Program-made: the position numbers and the translations under genes
Part shown: piece by piece, positions 7,423 through 15,928 of the stretch
Position numbering within the stretch: position 1 is the stretch's first letter
How the letters are laid out: each line of letters opens with the position of its first letter
Assembly (NCBI GenBank): GCA_945898015.1
Contig: CAMDGM010000038.1
Location: 1 to 33,903, forward strand
Direction: 5' to 3'
Length of the DNA stretch: 33,903 nucleotides
Source of the DNA: PVC group bacterium
GTDB lineage: Bacteria; Verrucomicrobiota; Kiritimatiellia; CAIKKV01
The notes under the pieces: model-generated
What the model was told of the DNA's origin: nothing
Database searches by the model: none
What the model saw: the letters and a program-made list of their open reading frames with translations, nothing else

Positions 7423-8589
7423 ATGGATCTTGCGTTTATCGCCAAACGACTGGGTTGCGTGGGAGGCACCGAGCGGGACCTTGTCCAGCTGGTGAACGGA
7501 CTGGCCGCTCGCGGACATCGGATTACCGTGTATTGTTCTTATCCGGATTCTCCGGTTTCCGTGGCTTGCCGCCGGGTGCGCGTGCCCACGCTCGGGGTTG
7601 GCCGGCTGGCGCAAATGTGGAGCTTGGCCGGGTTAGGGCCCCGCCTTGCGTTTCAGGGCGGGCACGATCTGGCGACGGGGTTTGCCCGCTTGTTCCGGCA
7701 GGATGTGATCCGTTGCGGGGGTGGATCCCATGCGGGATATCTTGACACCCTGGCCGCCACCGATCCCTTCCTACGGCGGGCGTTTCGGCGCATTCATCCG
7801 CTTCATCGTTCCATCCTGGCCATTGAGCGGCGGCAATACCAACCGGGTCGCTTCCGCCGGGTGATCGCGATTTCGGAGGTGGTCAAGGCGGATTTGATGC
7901 GTGTTTATGACGTGCCGGAAGCGCGGATCCGCGTCATTCCTGACGGTGTGGATACCGTCCGCTTTCATCCCCGCCTGCGCGAGGCGCACCGTGACGCCAT
8001 CCGCGCCGTTCATGGCATTCCCGTTGATGCCGATGTTCTCCTTTTTGTGGGGAATGGGTTCCGTCGCAAGGGGCTGGAGCCGATGTTGCGCGCTTTTGCC
8101 CGGGTGCCGGATCGGAATGGTTATGCGCTTGTGGTGGGGGATGATCCCGATCGGGCCCGCTATCGGAAGTTAGCGGTTCAGTTGGGATTAGGGAGTCGGG
8201 TGATCTTTGCCGGCGTTCAGTCCGACATGGAAAAATATTACGGGGCTGCGGATTGCCTGGTGTTGCCGGCGTTGCAGGAGGCTTTTGGAAACGTGGTTCT
8301 GGAGGCGTTGGCGGCGGGTTTGCCTGCGGTGGTGAGCGCCGGAGCGGGCGCCGCGGAAACGCTGAAGGCGGGTTTGGCGGCGGGCCTGGTGAAAGACCCG
8401 CTCGACGCCGTTGAACTGGCCGGCCGCCTGCAAGCGGTGCTGGCCTGGGCCCGCAGCGGCGAGGCGGCCGGCCCGGCCCGCCGCATGGCCGAAACGTATT
8501 CGATGGAGGCGCACATTCTTCGCATGGAAGCCCTGTTTCAGGAGGTGTTGCGTGAGAAACAGGCTTGCAAACGCTTGCCTTTGCCATGA
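7423..8589 (+). CDS. GT4-family glycosyltransferase, WaaG-like
   Basis: A 388-residue GT-B glycosyltransferase. The N-terminal Rossmann half starts MDLAFIAKRLGCVGGTERDL, with the glycine loop that contacts the acceptor. The C-terminal half has VIPDGVDTVRFHP, LLFVGNGFRRKGLEPML and the E-x7-E nucleotide-sugar motif in QEAFGNVVLEALAAGLP. The segment VIRCGGGSHAGYL resembles the lipopolysaccharide core glucosyltransferase WaaG and its relatives, so a step in core-oligosaccharide assembly at the inner face of the inner membrane is likely; donor and acceptor are unknown. The frame opens at a TTG at 7360, but the ATG at 7423 matches family N-termini. No clear Shine-Dalgarno precedes it. A TATAAT at 7346-7351 has no convincing -35. 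Confidence 0.88.
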   Translation: MDLAFIAKRLGCVGGTERDLVQLVNGLAARGHRITVYCSYPDSPVSVACRRVRVPTLGVGRLAQMWSLAGLGPRLAFQGGHDLATGFARLFRQDVIRCGGGSHAGYLDTLAATDPFLRRAFRRIHPLHRSILAIERRQYQPGRFRRVIAISEVVKADLMRVYDVPEARIRVIPDGVDTVRFHPRLREAHRDAIRAVHGIPVDADVLLFVGNGFRRKGLEPMLRAFARVPDRNGYALVVGDDPDRARYRKLAVQLGLGSRVIFAGVQSDMEKYYGAADCLVLPALQEAFGNVVLEALAAGLPAVVSAGAGAAETLKAGLAAGLVKDPLDAVELAGRLQAVLAWARSGEAAGPARRMAETYSMEAHILRMEALFQEVLREKQACKRLPLP

Positions 8590-8603
8590 GAACCCCCTAA
8601 GAT
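8575..8603 (+). promoter_or_regulatory. Internal promoter predicting a leaderless mRNA for the next glycosyltransferase
   Basis: TTGCCT (8575-8580), a 17-base spacer and TAAGAT (8598-8603) sit at the very end of the preceding gene. The next ATG is at 8610, seven bases after the -10, exactly where transcription should start. There is no Shine-Dalgarno in the intervening A-rich bases. Confidence 0.5.
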
Positions 8604-8609
8604 AAAAAA

Positions 8610-9755
8610 ATGCTCAAAATTCTTCATTTGCTGAGCAATTGGAAATGGACCGAGCGGGCTGAGCCCGCGGCCGACATGGTTTTGGGCCAGATTCAGATGG
8701 GGGCAAAGCCTACGTTTGTCTGCGGTCGCTGCCCCTTCGAGACGTCGGACGCCGTGGAACACCGGGCCCGGAACAAGGGGCTTGACCCCATTGCGCTGAA
8801 TCTGGCCAAGCATTTTGATCCATTATCCGCCATGGTGGCGTGGCCGCGCCTGGCCCGTTTCCTTAAGGCGCGGCAGTTCGATATTGTTCACGCGCATATG
8901 CTGAATGCGCATCTTCTGGGCGGCTTGGCCGCGCGGTTTTCGCTTCCTCGCGCCCGGGTGGTTTGCACCTTCTATGAGCCCGACGGGCCACGTCCGGGAC
9001 TTCGTCAGAAGCTGCTGCTCCATCGGTTTACGGACGGCGCCGTGGTGATTACACCCCAAGCCCGAGACAATCTGGCGGCGCAATTTCATTTTCCCGAATC
9101 CCGCATTGCCGTGATCGAACCGGGCATGGATGTGGCTCGTTTTGATTCGCCCATGCCCCGTGATGCGGCCCGGATGCTGTTCGGGCTGGCGCCGACCGAT
9201 CATGTCGTGGGCATGGTGACCCGCATCCGAGAGGCGCGGCGGTTGGATCTGGTGATTCAAGCGGTGGCTCAACTGGCGAAGGCGGACCCGTCTCTCAAGT
9301 TGATGATTGTCGGCCGGGGTGGAGAGGGCGCGGTGGAAAACGTGATCGAGAAACCCGCCGAAGCGCTTGGCATCCGGGATCGGATTATTCTCCCCGGGTA
9401 TTGCCGCGACCAGATGCTGATGGCGGCGTATAAGGCCATGGACGTTCTGGTTTATCCCGCGCCTGGCACGGATCCCTCCTGTCGCACGGTCCGTGAAGCC
9501 ATGGCCTCCAGCCTTCCTGTGGTGGCTTGCCAGCTTGGTTTCCTGAATACGTTGGTGAAGGAGGGCGAGACGGGCTTCCTGACGCCGTCCGATCCCGCCG
9601 CCATGGCGGCCGCCATCAAACGGCTGCTGGAGGACCCGGAGCGGCGGGAAATAATGGGCCGGCAGTCTGGAATTCAGGCCCGTGACCGGTTTTCGAATCG
9701 GCGCCAAGCCGAGCAGTGCCTGATGTTTTATGAGAAATTGGAGTCCCGGCGGTGA
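8610..9755 (+). CDS. GT4-family glycosyltransferase
   Basis: A 381-residue GT-B enzyme. It begins MLKILHLLSNWKWTERAEPA, has FDIVHAHMLNAHLLGGLAAR in the N-terminal half, and EPGMDVARFD, VVGMVTRIREARRLDLVIQA and LMIVGRGGEG in the C-terminal half. In the nucleotide-sugar motif the first acidic residue is Asp: D-x7-E in TDPSCRTVREAMASSLP. This belongs to the broad GT4 group with envelope sugar transferases; the substrate cannot be told. It follows the WaaG-like gene by 20 bases and overlaps the kinase gene by 4 bases (GTGA), so the kinase is translationally coupled to it. The start has no ribosome-binding site but a good promoter ends seven bases before it. Confidence 0.88.
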   Translation: MLKILHLLSNWKWTERAEPAADMVLGQIQMGAKPTFVCGRCPFETSDAVEHRARNKGLDPIALNLAKHFDPLSAMVAWPRLARFLKARQFDIVHAHMLNAHLLGGLAARFSLPRARVVCTFYEPDGPRPGLRQKLLLHRFTDGAVVITPQARDNLAAQFHFPESRIAVIEPGMDVARFDSPMPRDAARMLFGLAPTDHVVGMVTRIREARRLDLVIQAVAQLAKADPSLKLMIVGRGGEGAVENVIEKPAEALGIRDRIILPGYCRDQMLMAAYKAMDVLVYPAPGTDPSCRTVREAMASSLPVVACQLGFLNTLVKEGETGFLTPSDPAAMAAAIKRLLEDPERREIMGRQSGIQARDRFSNRRQAEQCLMFYEKLESRR

Positions 9756-10570
9756 CGGATTCCTGGCTTCGGTTGGATCACGCGGGAATGCGCTGGCGTG
9801 TTCGACCCGATGCGGAAGCGCGGGTTCGGGAACGCGAGTGGAGGCGTCCCGCTTCCGGCGGGGCCGGGCTTCGGATCGTGCAGAGTTGGGGAAGCCGGGT
9901 GAGCGCTGTCTGGGAAGGCGCCGCGGCGGATGGCGGAGATCTTTTCGTCAAGTGGTACGGGTTGCGCCATTTTGGCGAGGCGCTGAGATTCGTCGTGACC
10001 CCCAGCCGGCCTGCGGCGGAGTGGCGGATGAACCGGGCGTTGGCGGCCGCAGGCATACCGGTGGTGGAGTGCCTGGCTCTGGGCGAGCGGTGGGCGGGCG
10101 GTCTCTGGCGGGGCGGCGTGCTCATTCTGAAAGCGGTCACGCCACCGTTAACCCTGAGCGCGTTTTTGAGGACGGCGCCGGAGGCAGAGGCCCGGCGAGC
10201 CGTGGAACTGGCGGCTGATTTGGTTGTCCGGTTTCATGCGCAGGGTTTTTGTCATCATGATTTGCATGGCGACAACCTGCTGGTCCAGCGACATGACGGG
10301 CAGCTGGACCGTTTGCTTTTGACGGATCTGCATGAAGGCACCCGGCACCGGAGCCTTTCCCGCGGGCGCTGGGTTGGGGATTTGGCACGGCTGAATGCGT
10401 ATACGCCTGCTGGCGGGCATTTGCGGCTTCGCTTCTGGCGGCGGTACGCGGCGGGCCGTGGATGGACCCGGGCGCAGGATCACGACTGGATCCGTACGAT
10501 TGACCGGGAGACGCGGGCGTTATGGGCGCGGCATTTCAAGAAGCGAGGCACATCGATTGAGCTCTATTGA
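9752..10570 (+). CDS. WaaP/InaA-like lipopolysaccharide core kinase
   Basis: A 272-residue protein-kinase-like fold of the lipopolysaccharide kinase group (Kdo/WaaP/InaA). Visible residues are the ATP lysine K67 (LFVKWYG), helix-C Glu E90 (AAEWRMNRAL), the catalytic loop HHDLHGDN with D170 and N175, and the metal-binding D192 in LLLTDLHEG, where DFG is replaced by DLH. Family members phosphorylate core sugars such as heptose or Kdo, which lets divalent cations bridge lipopolysaccharide molecules. It starts with GTG inside the stop of the glycosyltransferase (GTGA), and its 3' end overlaps the next glycosyltransferase. The chemistry is secure at family level; the exact sugar is not. Confidence 0.85.
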   Translation: MTDSWLRLDHAGMRWRVRPDAEARVREREWRRPASGGAGLRIVQSWGSRVSAVWEGAAADGGDLFVKWYGLRHFGEALRFVVTPSRPAAEWRMNRALAAAGIPVVECLALGERWAGGLWRGGVLILKAVTPPLTLSAFLRTAPEAEARRAVELAADLVVRFHAQGFCHHDLHGDNLLVQRHDGQLDRLLLTDLHEGTRHRSLSRGRWVGDLARLNAYTPAGGHLRLRFWRRYAAGRGWTRAQDHDWIRTIDRETRALWARHFKKRGTSIELY

Positions 10571-11648
10571 TCCATCGTCCGCGGTTTCCGGCGCGGGGCT
10601 GTCAATTTTATTTCTCGAGAAAGTGTTTCTCGGGCCTTGCCGGTCCGAGGCGCGCGGTGTGGAGCTGTTCAATTTCAACCTGCTTCGCGACCTGGTTCGT
10701 CTGGGTCGGTCGGTGACGGTGGTGGCCCATCCGGACTGGCATGCCATCTTGAAGAACCGCCTGGGCGCGGATGCGCCGGAGGTGCTAACGTTTCCCGCGT
10801 GGATGATGGGCGCCCTGGGGGCGGCCTGGGCGTTGTACCGGGCTCGTCGCCGGCGGTTTTCCATTCTTCTGACCGCCAACGTGGGCGACCGCCTGGTCCC
10901 GGCCTTGTCGGTGGTGAGGCGTTACCGGCTGGCGCCCCGTGCGGTGCTGCTGGCACATCGCGAGCCCACGCCCCGGTTTGTGGGGGCGCAAGGGCTCATG
11001 CCCACTACGGTGGTGGCGGTCAACCGCAAGATTGCGAGGGGCTTCGAGGGGCTTCGCTATGGACGGGTGGAGGTGTATTACGGGATCACGCAGGCTGAAC
11101 GGTTTCTGCAGCCTCGGCCTGAAAAGGCGGAAGAGGCTCCCGTGGACTTCTGCGTGGTGGGCGACCTGAACAGCGCGTGGAAAGGGGCCGATACGGCGGT
11201 GGAGGCGTTTCGTCTGCTGGCGCCTGAAGTCGCGGCCCGATGCCGGCTCAACCTGGCCTCTTTCCGCGAAGAACGTACCGGCCACGATCCCCGGATCCTC
11301 TGTTATCAATGGATGCCGTTCGAGGAGATGGCGGCTTTTATCCGGCGCATGGATGTGATGCTGGTGCCTTCGCGCGACGAAACCGTGATGCGCGAAACCT
11401 TCAGCCAGGCGGCGGTGCAGGGCATGTTGTCGGGTCTTCCGCTGATCGTGTCCGATCTTTCGATATTGACCGAGAAGGTCGACGAAGGCGGCGGGCTGGT
11501 GGCGCATTCGGCCGAGGAAATGGCCGCCGCCATGACCCGGCTGGCGAATGACCCCGTGTTGCGCGCCCGTATGGGCGAACAGGCCCGGATCACGGCCAAG
11601 GCCCGCTATATCTGGAGCACCGAGGAATTCCTCAAGCGCTTTGCGTGA
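10557..11648 (+). CDS. GT4-like glycosyltransferase with E-x7-Q motif
   Basis: About 363 residues with a GT-B layout: LSILFLEKVFLGPC..GVELFNFNLLRDLVRLGR at the N-terminus, VDFCVVGDLNSAWKGADTAVEAF opening the C-terminal half, and DVMLVPSRDETVMRETFSQAAVQGMLSGLPLI near the end. The usual second Glu of E-x7-E is Gln (E-T-F-S-Q-A-A-V-Q). The frame is open back to 10395, inside the kinase gene, but residues before 10557 do not look like a transferase. I chose TTG at 10557 because GAGG lies 8 bases upstream and it leaves a 14-base overlap with the kinase, in keeping with the tight operon. It probably adds a sugar in the same pathway as its neighbours. Donor unknown. Confidence 0.8.
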   Translation: MSSIDPSSAVSGAGLSILFLEKVFLGPCRSEARGVELFNFNLLRDLVRLGRSVTVVAHPDWHAILKNRLGADAPEVLTFPAWMMGALGAAWALYRARRRRFSILLTANVGDRLVPALSVVRRYRLAPRAVLLAHREPTPRFVGAQGLMPTTVVAVNRKIARGFEGLRYGRVEVYYGITQAERFLQPRPEKAEEAPVDFCVVGDLNSAWKGADTAVEAFRLLAPEVAARCRLNLASFREERTGHDPRILCYQWMPFEEMAAFIRRMDVMLVPSRDETVMRETFSQAAVQGMLSGLPLIVSDLSILTEKVDEGGGLVAHSAEEMAAAMTRLANDPVLRARMGEQARITAKARYIWSTEEFLKRFA

Positions 11649-11689
11649 TTGGGCTGGGTGTCGGAACGCCCTATTCCTGCCTCTCGGCG

Positions 11690-13897
11690 TTATTTTCCCC
11701 GGAATGGGCGCAGGCATTTTTTGATCCGGTGCTTCCAGTCGTAAAGGACGAAGGGAAGTTTTCGCAGGCCGGTGAATTCCAGTTTCAGCGGGGCCAGGTA
11801 GAGAGAGGCAAAGACCTTTCGCTCCGGCCAGGTGAGCGGATGGCAGATCCGTTTCAGGTCCGCCAGTCGCAGGCGAAGCGGCAGGGGGTGATTGAAAAAG
11901 CGGGCGCGGCCCGTGTCGATGAGGCTGAAAACCGCGCGCCCCTCCCGGATTTGCGCCAGGACATTCCCGGCGGATAGATCGCGATGATACACCCCGCGTT
12001 CGTGCATCTTGCCGAGGAAGGCCGCGAGCGCCGCATAGAAATCGAGCTTGGCCATTCCCTCGAACGACTCCGCGCTCCCGGCGAAAGCGGTGAAGGCGGT
12101 TCGTACCGAACCGGATCCCGGAAACCGGCGGCAGATGAAATAGCTGGGAACCCGCGCGGCATGCCGGACCGGCCGTTCGAAAAAGGCCACCGGCTCCGGT
12201 GTGTCAATTCCCCGCCGCGCCAGCTCGCAGGCCGAGTTCCAGCTCCGGCGGGCCTTGGAGGGCTGGAACAGCGAGAGCAGCCGCTTGTGCCAGGCCTGCG
12301 CGCAGGCGCGCTTGATCACCAGCGATTCGCCGGGCGCAAACGGATGAGGCCCGCTCCAGACCGTGTTGCGCGCCTGGCGGAGCACGTCGCGGCCAAAGCT
12401 CGATTCCAGGGATTCCGGCAGCAGAAGGTCCCGTTTGTTGTCCGCCGGCCACTCCGATTCGGGTAGCGTCACAAAGCCGGCCCAGCCCGCCTGGTGAACC
12501 GGTTCGTGGTGCCGCCCCAGGGGAGGCAGCACGGTCAAGTTTTGGAAAAGGGACGGCATGGACGACAGGGACGGCATGGACGGGTTATCCCAAAACAGAT
12601 AAATTGGACTTTCCGTGAACACGGCGGGGGCGGGCGAAACGGGGCGGCCGTCACGATCCAGCGCGCGGGCCGAGGCTAACGAGCCGGGCGCATACACGGA
12701 GCGCAGGTCCGCCGCTTTCCCGTTCACGGTCCAGCCTGCGTGCACGAGCCCGGTCTTAGTCTTGAATTCGAGCAATTCGACCTCGCGGCATGTGGAGAGG
12801 GACCGCGACCAGGTGGCGCCCGGCAGGAAGGAGGCGAGCGTGCGCAGGGCATGAAAGGCTGGACGGATCCTGTAGTTGGCGGGATCCCCGGGTGCGCGGC
12901 CGTACAGTGTCACATGGGGAATCGGCTCGGGGTATTCCTGTGTGCCGTCGTCAATCAGTCCTTCACGCTGGCCGATGAGGGGGCCCCAATAGACGCGGCT
13001 CAGGGCGCCCGAGGCGGCGGCCAGGAGCAGATAGCGGGCGAGGTAGTCCGCTTGTTTTCCGTCCGCATCCTCCAGCAGGCGCTGGATGCGGCGGGCGCTC
13101 CAGGCGGTGTGCGTGCAGACGGTTTCACGGATGTCGTAGCGGCGGGCGATCGCGTCGAGCAATCGCGCCTTGCGAACCAGATTGAATGGAAGCACGCCGG
13201 CCAGGCGGGGGCCGAGAATCTTGGGATCGTTGTTTTCCGGTTCCGTGGCCCGCTCGGCGAAAAGGTTGTCGCTGTGGATGGCGGGCAGCAGGTCATGGCG
13301 GCTGAGGATTTCCAGCAGTCCGGCGTTGTAGACGGGTTCGAAATCCGTCACGTTTACGCCGGCCAGCAGGACCCCGGCCTCCCGCGCTTCCAGAACGGCT
13401 GCCCGCCAGGCCTGGAGGAAGGCGTCAAGCCCCGGATAACCGGTCCACTTGCGCCGGTTGCAGGTGGATCCTACTTCAAATACGACCCCGGGGGCGCGAT
13501 AGGTTTGAAAGGCGTTCCGTATAAAGCGGATCCAGCGTTCCAGCGCTTCGGCTGCCGGCATTTCGCGCGCGTCGGCGAACGGTTGAACGAGGTGGATCCA
13601 AGGGGTGAATCCTTCGGCGACCAGATGGTTCAACAGCCGGCCTGCGGGGGCAGACTCGAAGCCGTAGGTGAGGTCGATCCGCACGTGTTTGAGCCCGGCT
13701 TGCCGGAGCGCGTTGACGACGAACGTGTCGCCTGCCGGCGAGTCGGAGGCGGCCACGCAGACGCCCAGGAAATCGGCGGGCACGGGATGCCCGTCTTCCG
13801 GAGGATGGGGACTTGACGCTCGCAGGGCGGCCGGCAGGGCGCGGAGGCAGCCGGAGGCAAACGCGGCTTTTGAAAAGAGGAGATCAGGCGGTGGCAT
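11690..13897 (-). CDS. Fusion of a glycoside-hydrolase-like barrel with a lipopolysaccharide-kinase-like domain
   Basis: A 735-residue protein in two parts. Residues about 40-390 look like a (beta/alpha)8 glycoside hydrolase of the GH5/GH39 type: GLKHVRIDLTYGFES, GFTPWIHLVQPF, GVVFEVGSTCNRRKWTGY, LLAGVNVTDFEP, ETVCTHTAWSARRI and YWGPLIGQREGLIDDG. Where these enzymes carry Asn-Glu as general acid/base, this one has S144-T145 after E141. After a linker with a doubled SMPSL motif, about residues 500-735 form a WaaP/InaA-like kinase with LVIKRACAQAWHKRLL, the catalytic loop GVYHRDLSAGNVLA (about 632-646) and SLIDTGRARF. No signal peptide is evident, so it is probably cytoplasmic. It is last in an operon after alr, overlapping it by 14 bases, with GGGAGG 3 bases before the ATG. 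Function unassigned; modification of a lipid-linked or core glycan is an inference. Confidence 0.8.
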   Translation of the reverse strand: MPPPDLLFSKAAFASGCLRALPAALRASSPHPPEDGHPVPADFLGVCVAASDSPAGDTFVVNALRQAGLKHVRIDLTYGFESAPAGRLLNHLVAEGFTPWIHLVQPFADAREMPAAEALERWIRFIRNAFQTYRAPGVVFEVGSTCNRRKWTGYPGLDAFLQAWRAAVLEAREAGVLLAGVNVTDFEPVYNAGLLEILSRHDLLPAIHSDNLFAERATEPENNDPKILGPRLAGVLPFNLVRKARLLDAIARRYDIRETVCTHTAWSARRIQRLLEDADGKQADYLARYLLLAAASGALSRVYWGPLIGQREGLIDDGTQEYPEPIPHVTLYGRAPGDPANYRIRPAFHALRTLASFLPGATWSRSLSTCREVELLEFKTKTGLVHAGWTVNGKAADLRSVYAPGSLASARALDRDGRPVSPAPAVFTESPIYLFWDNPSMPSLSSMPSLFQNLTVLPPLGRHHEPVHQAGWAGFVTLPESEWPADNKRDLLLPESLESSFGRDVLRQARNTVWSGPHPFAPGESLVIKRACAQAWHKRLLSLFQPSKARRSWNSACELARRGIDTPEPVAFFERPVRHAARVPSYFICRRFPGSGSVRTAFTAFAGSAESFEGMAKLDFYAALAAFLGKMHERGVYHRDLSAGNVLAQIREGRAVFSLIDTGRARFFNHPLPLRLRLADLKRICHPLTWPERKVFASLYLAPLKLEFTGLRKLPFVLYDWKHRIKKCLRPFRGK
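12550..12582 (-). repeat. 18-base tandem duplication in the inter-domain linker
   Basis: The 15-base string GGGACGGCATGGACG occurs at 12550-12564 and again at 12568-12582, offset by 18 bases, so it stays in frame. It encodes the doubled SMPSL motif between the barrel and kinase parts of the fusion protein. Confidence 0.8.
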
Positions 13898-14999
13898 GGG
13901 CCTCCCGGGGAATGCGGGGGCTTCGGATGGCGGTCAGGACTTCGTATGAAATGGTGCCGGCCAGTGCCGCAAGCTCGTCGGCCCAGATTGACGCGCCGTT
14001 TTGTTCGCCGAGCAGCACCACGTCGTCGCCCGGCTGGGCTGGAGAATCCGGGCCCAGGTCGACCATGATCAGGTTCATGGTCACCCGGCCGGCGATGGGC
14101 GCGCGGCGGCCGCCCACGAGAACGGCCGCCGTATTGCTCCAGGCGCGGAAATAGCCGTCGGAATAGCCCACGGGGATAGTGCCGATTCGCGTGGCACGCC
14201 CGGTCCGGTAGGTGGAGTCATAGCTGACGGGAAAACCGGCGGACACGGACTTGACCTGGACCAGCCGGGATTTCCAGTGGAGAAAGGGACGGGTGGCGGG
14301 TGCGCCGGGTGAGGCCGGACCATAGCCGTAAAGGAGGATGCCGGGCCGGACGGCGTCGAAATGCCAATCGGGCGTGCGGCAGAGTCCGTCACTGTTGGCC
14401 GCGTGGCAGAAGGGGATGACCAGTCCGCGCGCCCGGCAGGCAGACAGGACCTGTTGGAATCGGGCGATTTGAAGATCGGCGAATGAGCGATCGGCGGCGC
14501 CGGCAGAGGCCAGGTGGGTGGCGGCGCCGACGATGTGGAGGCCGGGTGTAGCGGCGAGTTGAACGAGTTCGGCGGCCGCTGTTTCCCAGGCTAATCCGAG
14601 GCGGCCCATGCCGGTATCGATTTTGACGTGGACGGAAAGCGTGGCGTTCAGGTGGCGGGCTTCGGCGGCCAGGCCGAGGGCTTGATCGAGGGAGACGAGC
14701 AGGGGCTGGAGGCGCAGGTCAAGCAGGCCGGCCGTGTCTCCGGGGGAGGCGACGCCCGCGAGGAGGATGGAGGACTCGGGGAGAAGGCGGCGCAGGCGGA
14801 CAGCCTCGTCCAGATGAAAGACGGCGAAGCGGCGTACGCCGGTTTCCCAGGCGGTGCGGCCGACTATTTCGAGGCCGTGGCCGTAGGCGTCGGCCTTGAG
14901 CATGGCCATGTAATCGGTCCGGGGGTTCAGGGCGGCGCGAATGGCTTTCAGGTTTTCGCGGAGCGTGTCGAGGTGGATTTCCGACCAGGAATGGGTCAT
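13884..14999 (-). CDS. alr: Alanine racemase
   Basis: Alr interconverts L- and D-alanine with pyridoxal phosphate, supplying D-Ala for peptidoglycan. The 371-residue protein shows the PLP-binding lysine K35 in MLKADAYGHG, the barrel motif HVKIDTGMGRLGL, and the C-terminal domain catalytic tyrosine region VSYDSTYRTGRATRIGTIPVGYSDGY, then GRVTMNLIMVDLG and GDDVVLLGEQNG. Length and motifs are normal. The gene is in the middle of a three-gene minus-strand operon: its ATG overlaps the acyltransferase stop by 4 bases (ATGA), and its own end overlaps the barrel-kinase start by 14 bases. Without its own Shine-Dalgarno it is probably translated by coupling. Confidence 0.97.
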   Translation of the reverse strand: MTHSWSEIHLDTLRENLKAIRAALNPRTDYMAMLKADAYGHGLEIVGRTAWETGVRRFAVFHLDEAVRLRRLLPESSILLAGVASPGDTAGLLDLRLQPLLVSLDQALGLAAEARHLNATLSVHVKIDTGMGRLGLAWETAAAELVQLAATPGLHIVGAATHLASAGAADRSFADLQIARFQQVLSACRARGLVIPFCHAANSDGLCRTPDWHFDAVRPGILLYGYGPASPGAPATRPFLHWKSRLVQVKSVSAGFPVSYDSTYRTGRATRIGTIPVGYSDGYFRAWSNTAAVLVGGRRAPIAGRVTMNLIMVDLGPDSPAQPGDDVVLLGEQNGASIWADELAALAGTISYEVLTAIRSPRIPREAHATA

Positions 15000-15838
15000 G
15001 GGGGCGATCCCGCGGCAGGGGTGGCATCCTGGACGGGCAGCCCCCAGGACTGGAGCTGGCCGCCGATGAACTGGATGATTTTATCGTGGATCTGCCGGCC
15101 TTCTTTTTGGGGATCCAGGGGGGGGCCGAAGACGATGCGGACAGGGCGGGTGGGATCGACGGACCCGAATTCCTTGATGAGGCGGCCGTTGTTCTGGAGG
15201 TCGGTTTTGACGGCGACGGGGATGACGGGGCAGCCGGCCTTGGAGGCGAGTTTTTCTCCGAGCGTGTTGAATTCGGCGGAAACGAAGACGCTGTTGCGCG
15301 TGGATTGGGGGAAGATCAGGACGCTGATGCCGTGGGTCAGCAGGTTGAGCCCTTCTTCCATCACGGTGCGGAAATCCGCGCGGGGATTGTCACGGGATAC
15401 GGCGATGTGGTTGATGGTGCTCATGGTGCGTCCGAAGCCGGGGTACTCGGTGAGTTCTTTTTTGATGACCACGGCCATGGGTGTGAACGGCAGGATGAGG
15501 CAGGGGAGGAGAAAGGTTTCGAGGAGGCTCATGTGATTGGAGACGATGACCGCGGGTTTCGTCAGGGCGGCCAGATGCTCGAGCCCGGTGATTTCGATGG
15601 ACCCGCCGATCGCCTCCACCGTAATGATAGAATGATAAGAGCTATTGAACCAGTCTTGGTTGGTGTAGGGGCGTCGGAATGAAATCTGTGAGCAGGTGGC
15701 GACGATGCCGAAGATGCCTTTGTAATAGCGCAAGGTGGAAAAAAGAACGTGGCGGGGGGTTCCGGGAGACCGATACGCGTGGTTTTTAAGCAAATTGGCC
15801 ACAAAAGGATGCTCGCAATTGATGGCGGTAGTATTCAT
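14996..15838 (-). CDS. PlsC-like 1-acylglycerol-3-phosphate acyltransferase family protein
   Basis: A 280-residue acyltransferase of the PlsC superfamily. Block I is SNHMSLLETF, an H-x4-E form of the usual H-x4-D catalytic motif. Block III reads FPQSTRN in place of FPEGTR, and PVIPVAVK is block IV. The variants occur together, which suggests a divergent subfamily rather than a damaged gene. It could acylate lysophosphatidate or another glycerol or sugar lipid at the membrane. The frame can start at a TTG at 15877, but the ATG at 15838 fits better. It is first in the operon with alr and the barrel-kinase gene, and divergent from nusA. Confidence 0.82.
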   Translation of the reverse strand: MNTTAINCEHPFVANLLKNHAYRSPGTPRHVLFSTLRYYKGIFGIVATCSQISFRRPYTNQDWFNSSYHSIITVEAIGGSIEITGLEHLAALTKPAVIVSNHMSLLETFLLPCLILPFTPMAVVIKKELTEYPGFGRTMSTINHIAVSRDNPRADFRTVMEEGLNLLTHGISVLIFPQSTRNSVFVSAEFNTLGEKLASKAGCPVIPVAVKTDLQNNGRLIKEFGSVDPTRPVRIVFGPPLDPQKEGRQIHDKIIQFIGGQLQSWGLPVQDATPAAGSPP

Positions 15839-15928
15839 ATACCCGCTTTCATTATCATCCGCCTCTGGAGAGCGCAAGAAAGAAGCATAGGGAGGGCCGG
15901 GTTTTTCGGGCCGTTATGCGTTTGAGTC

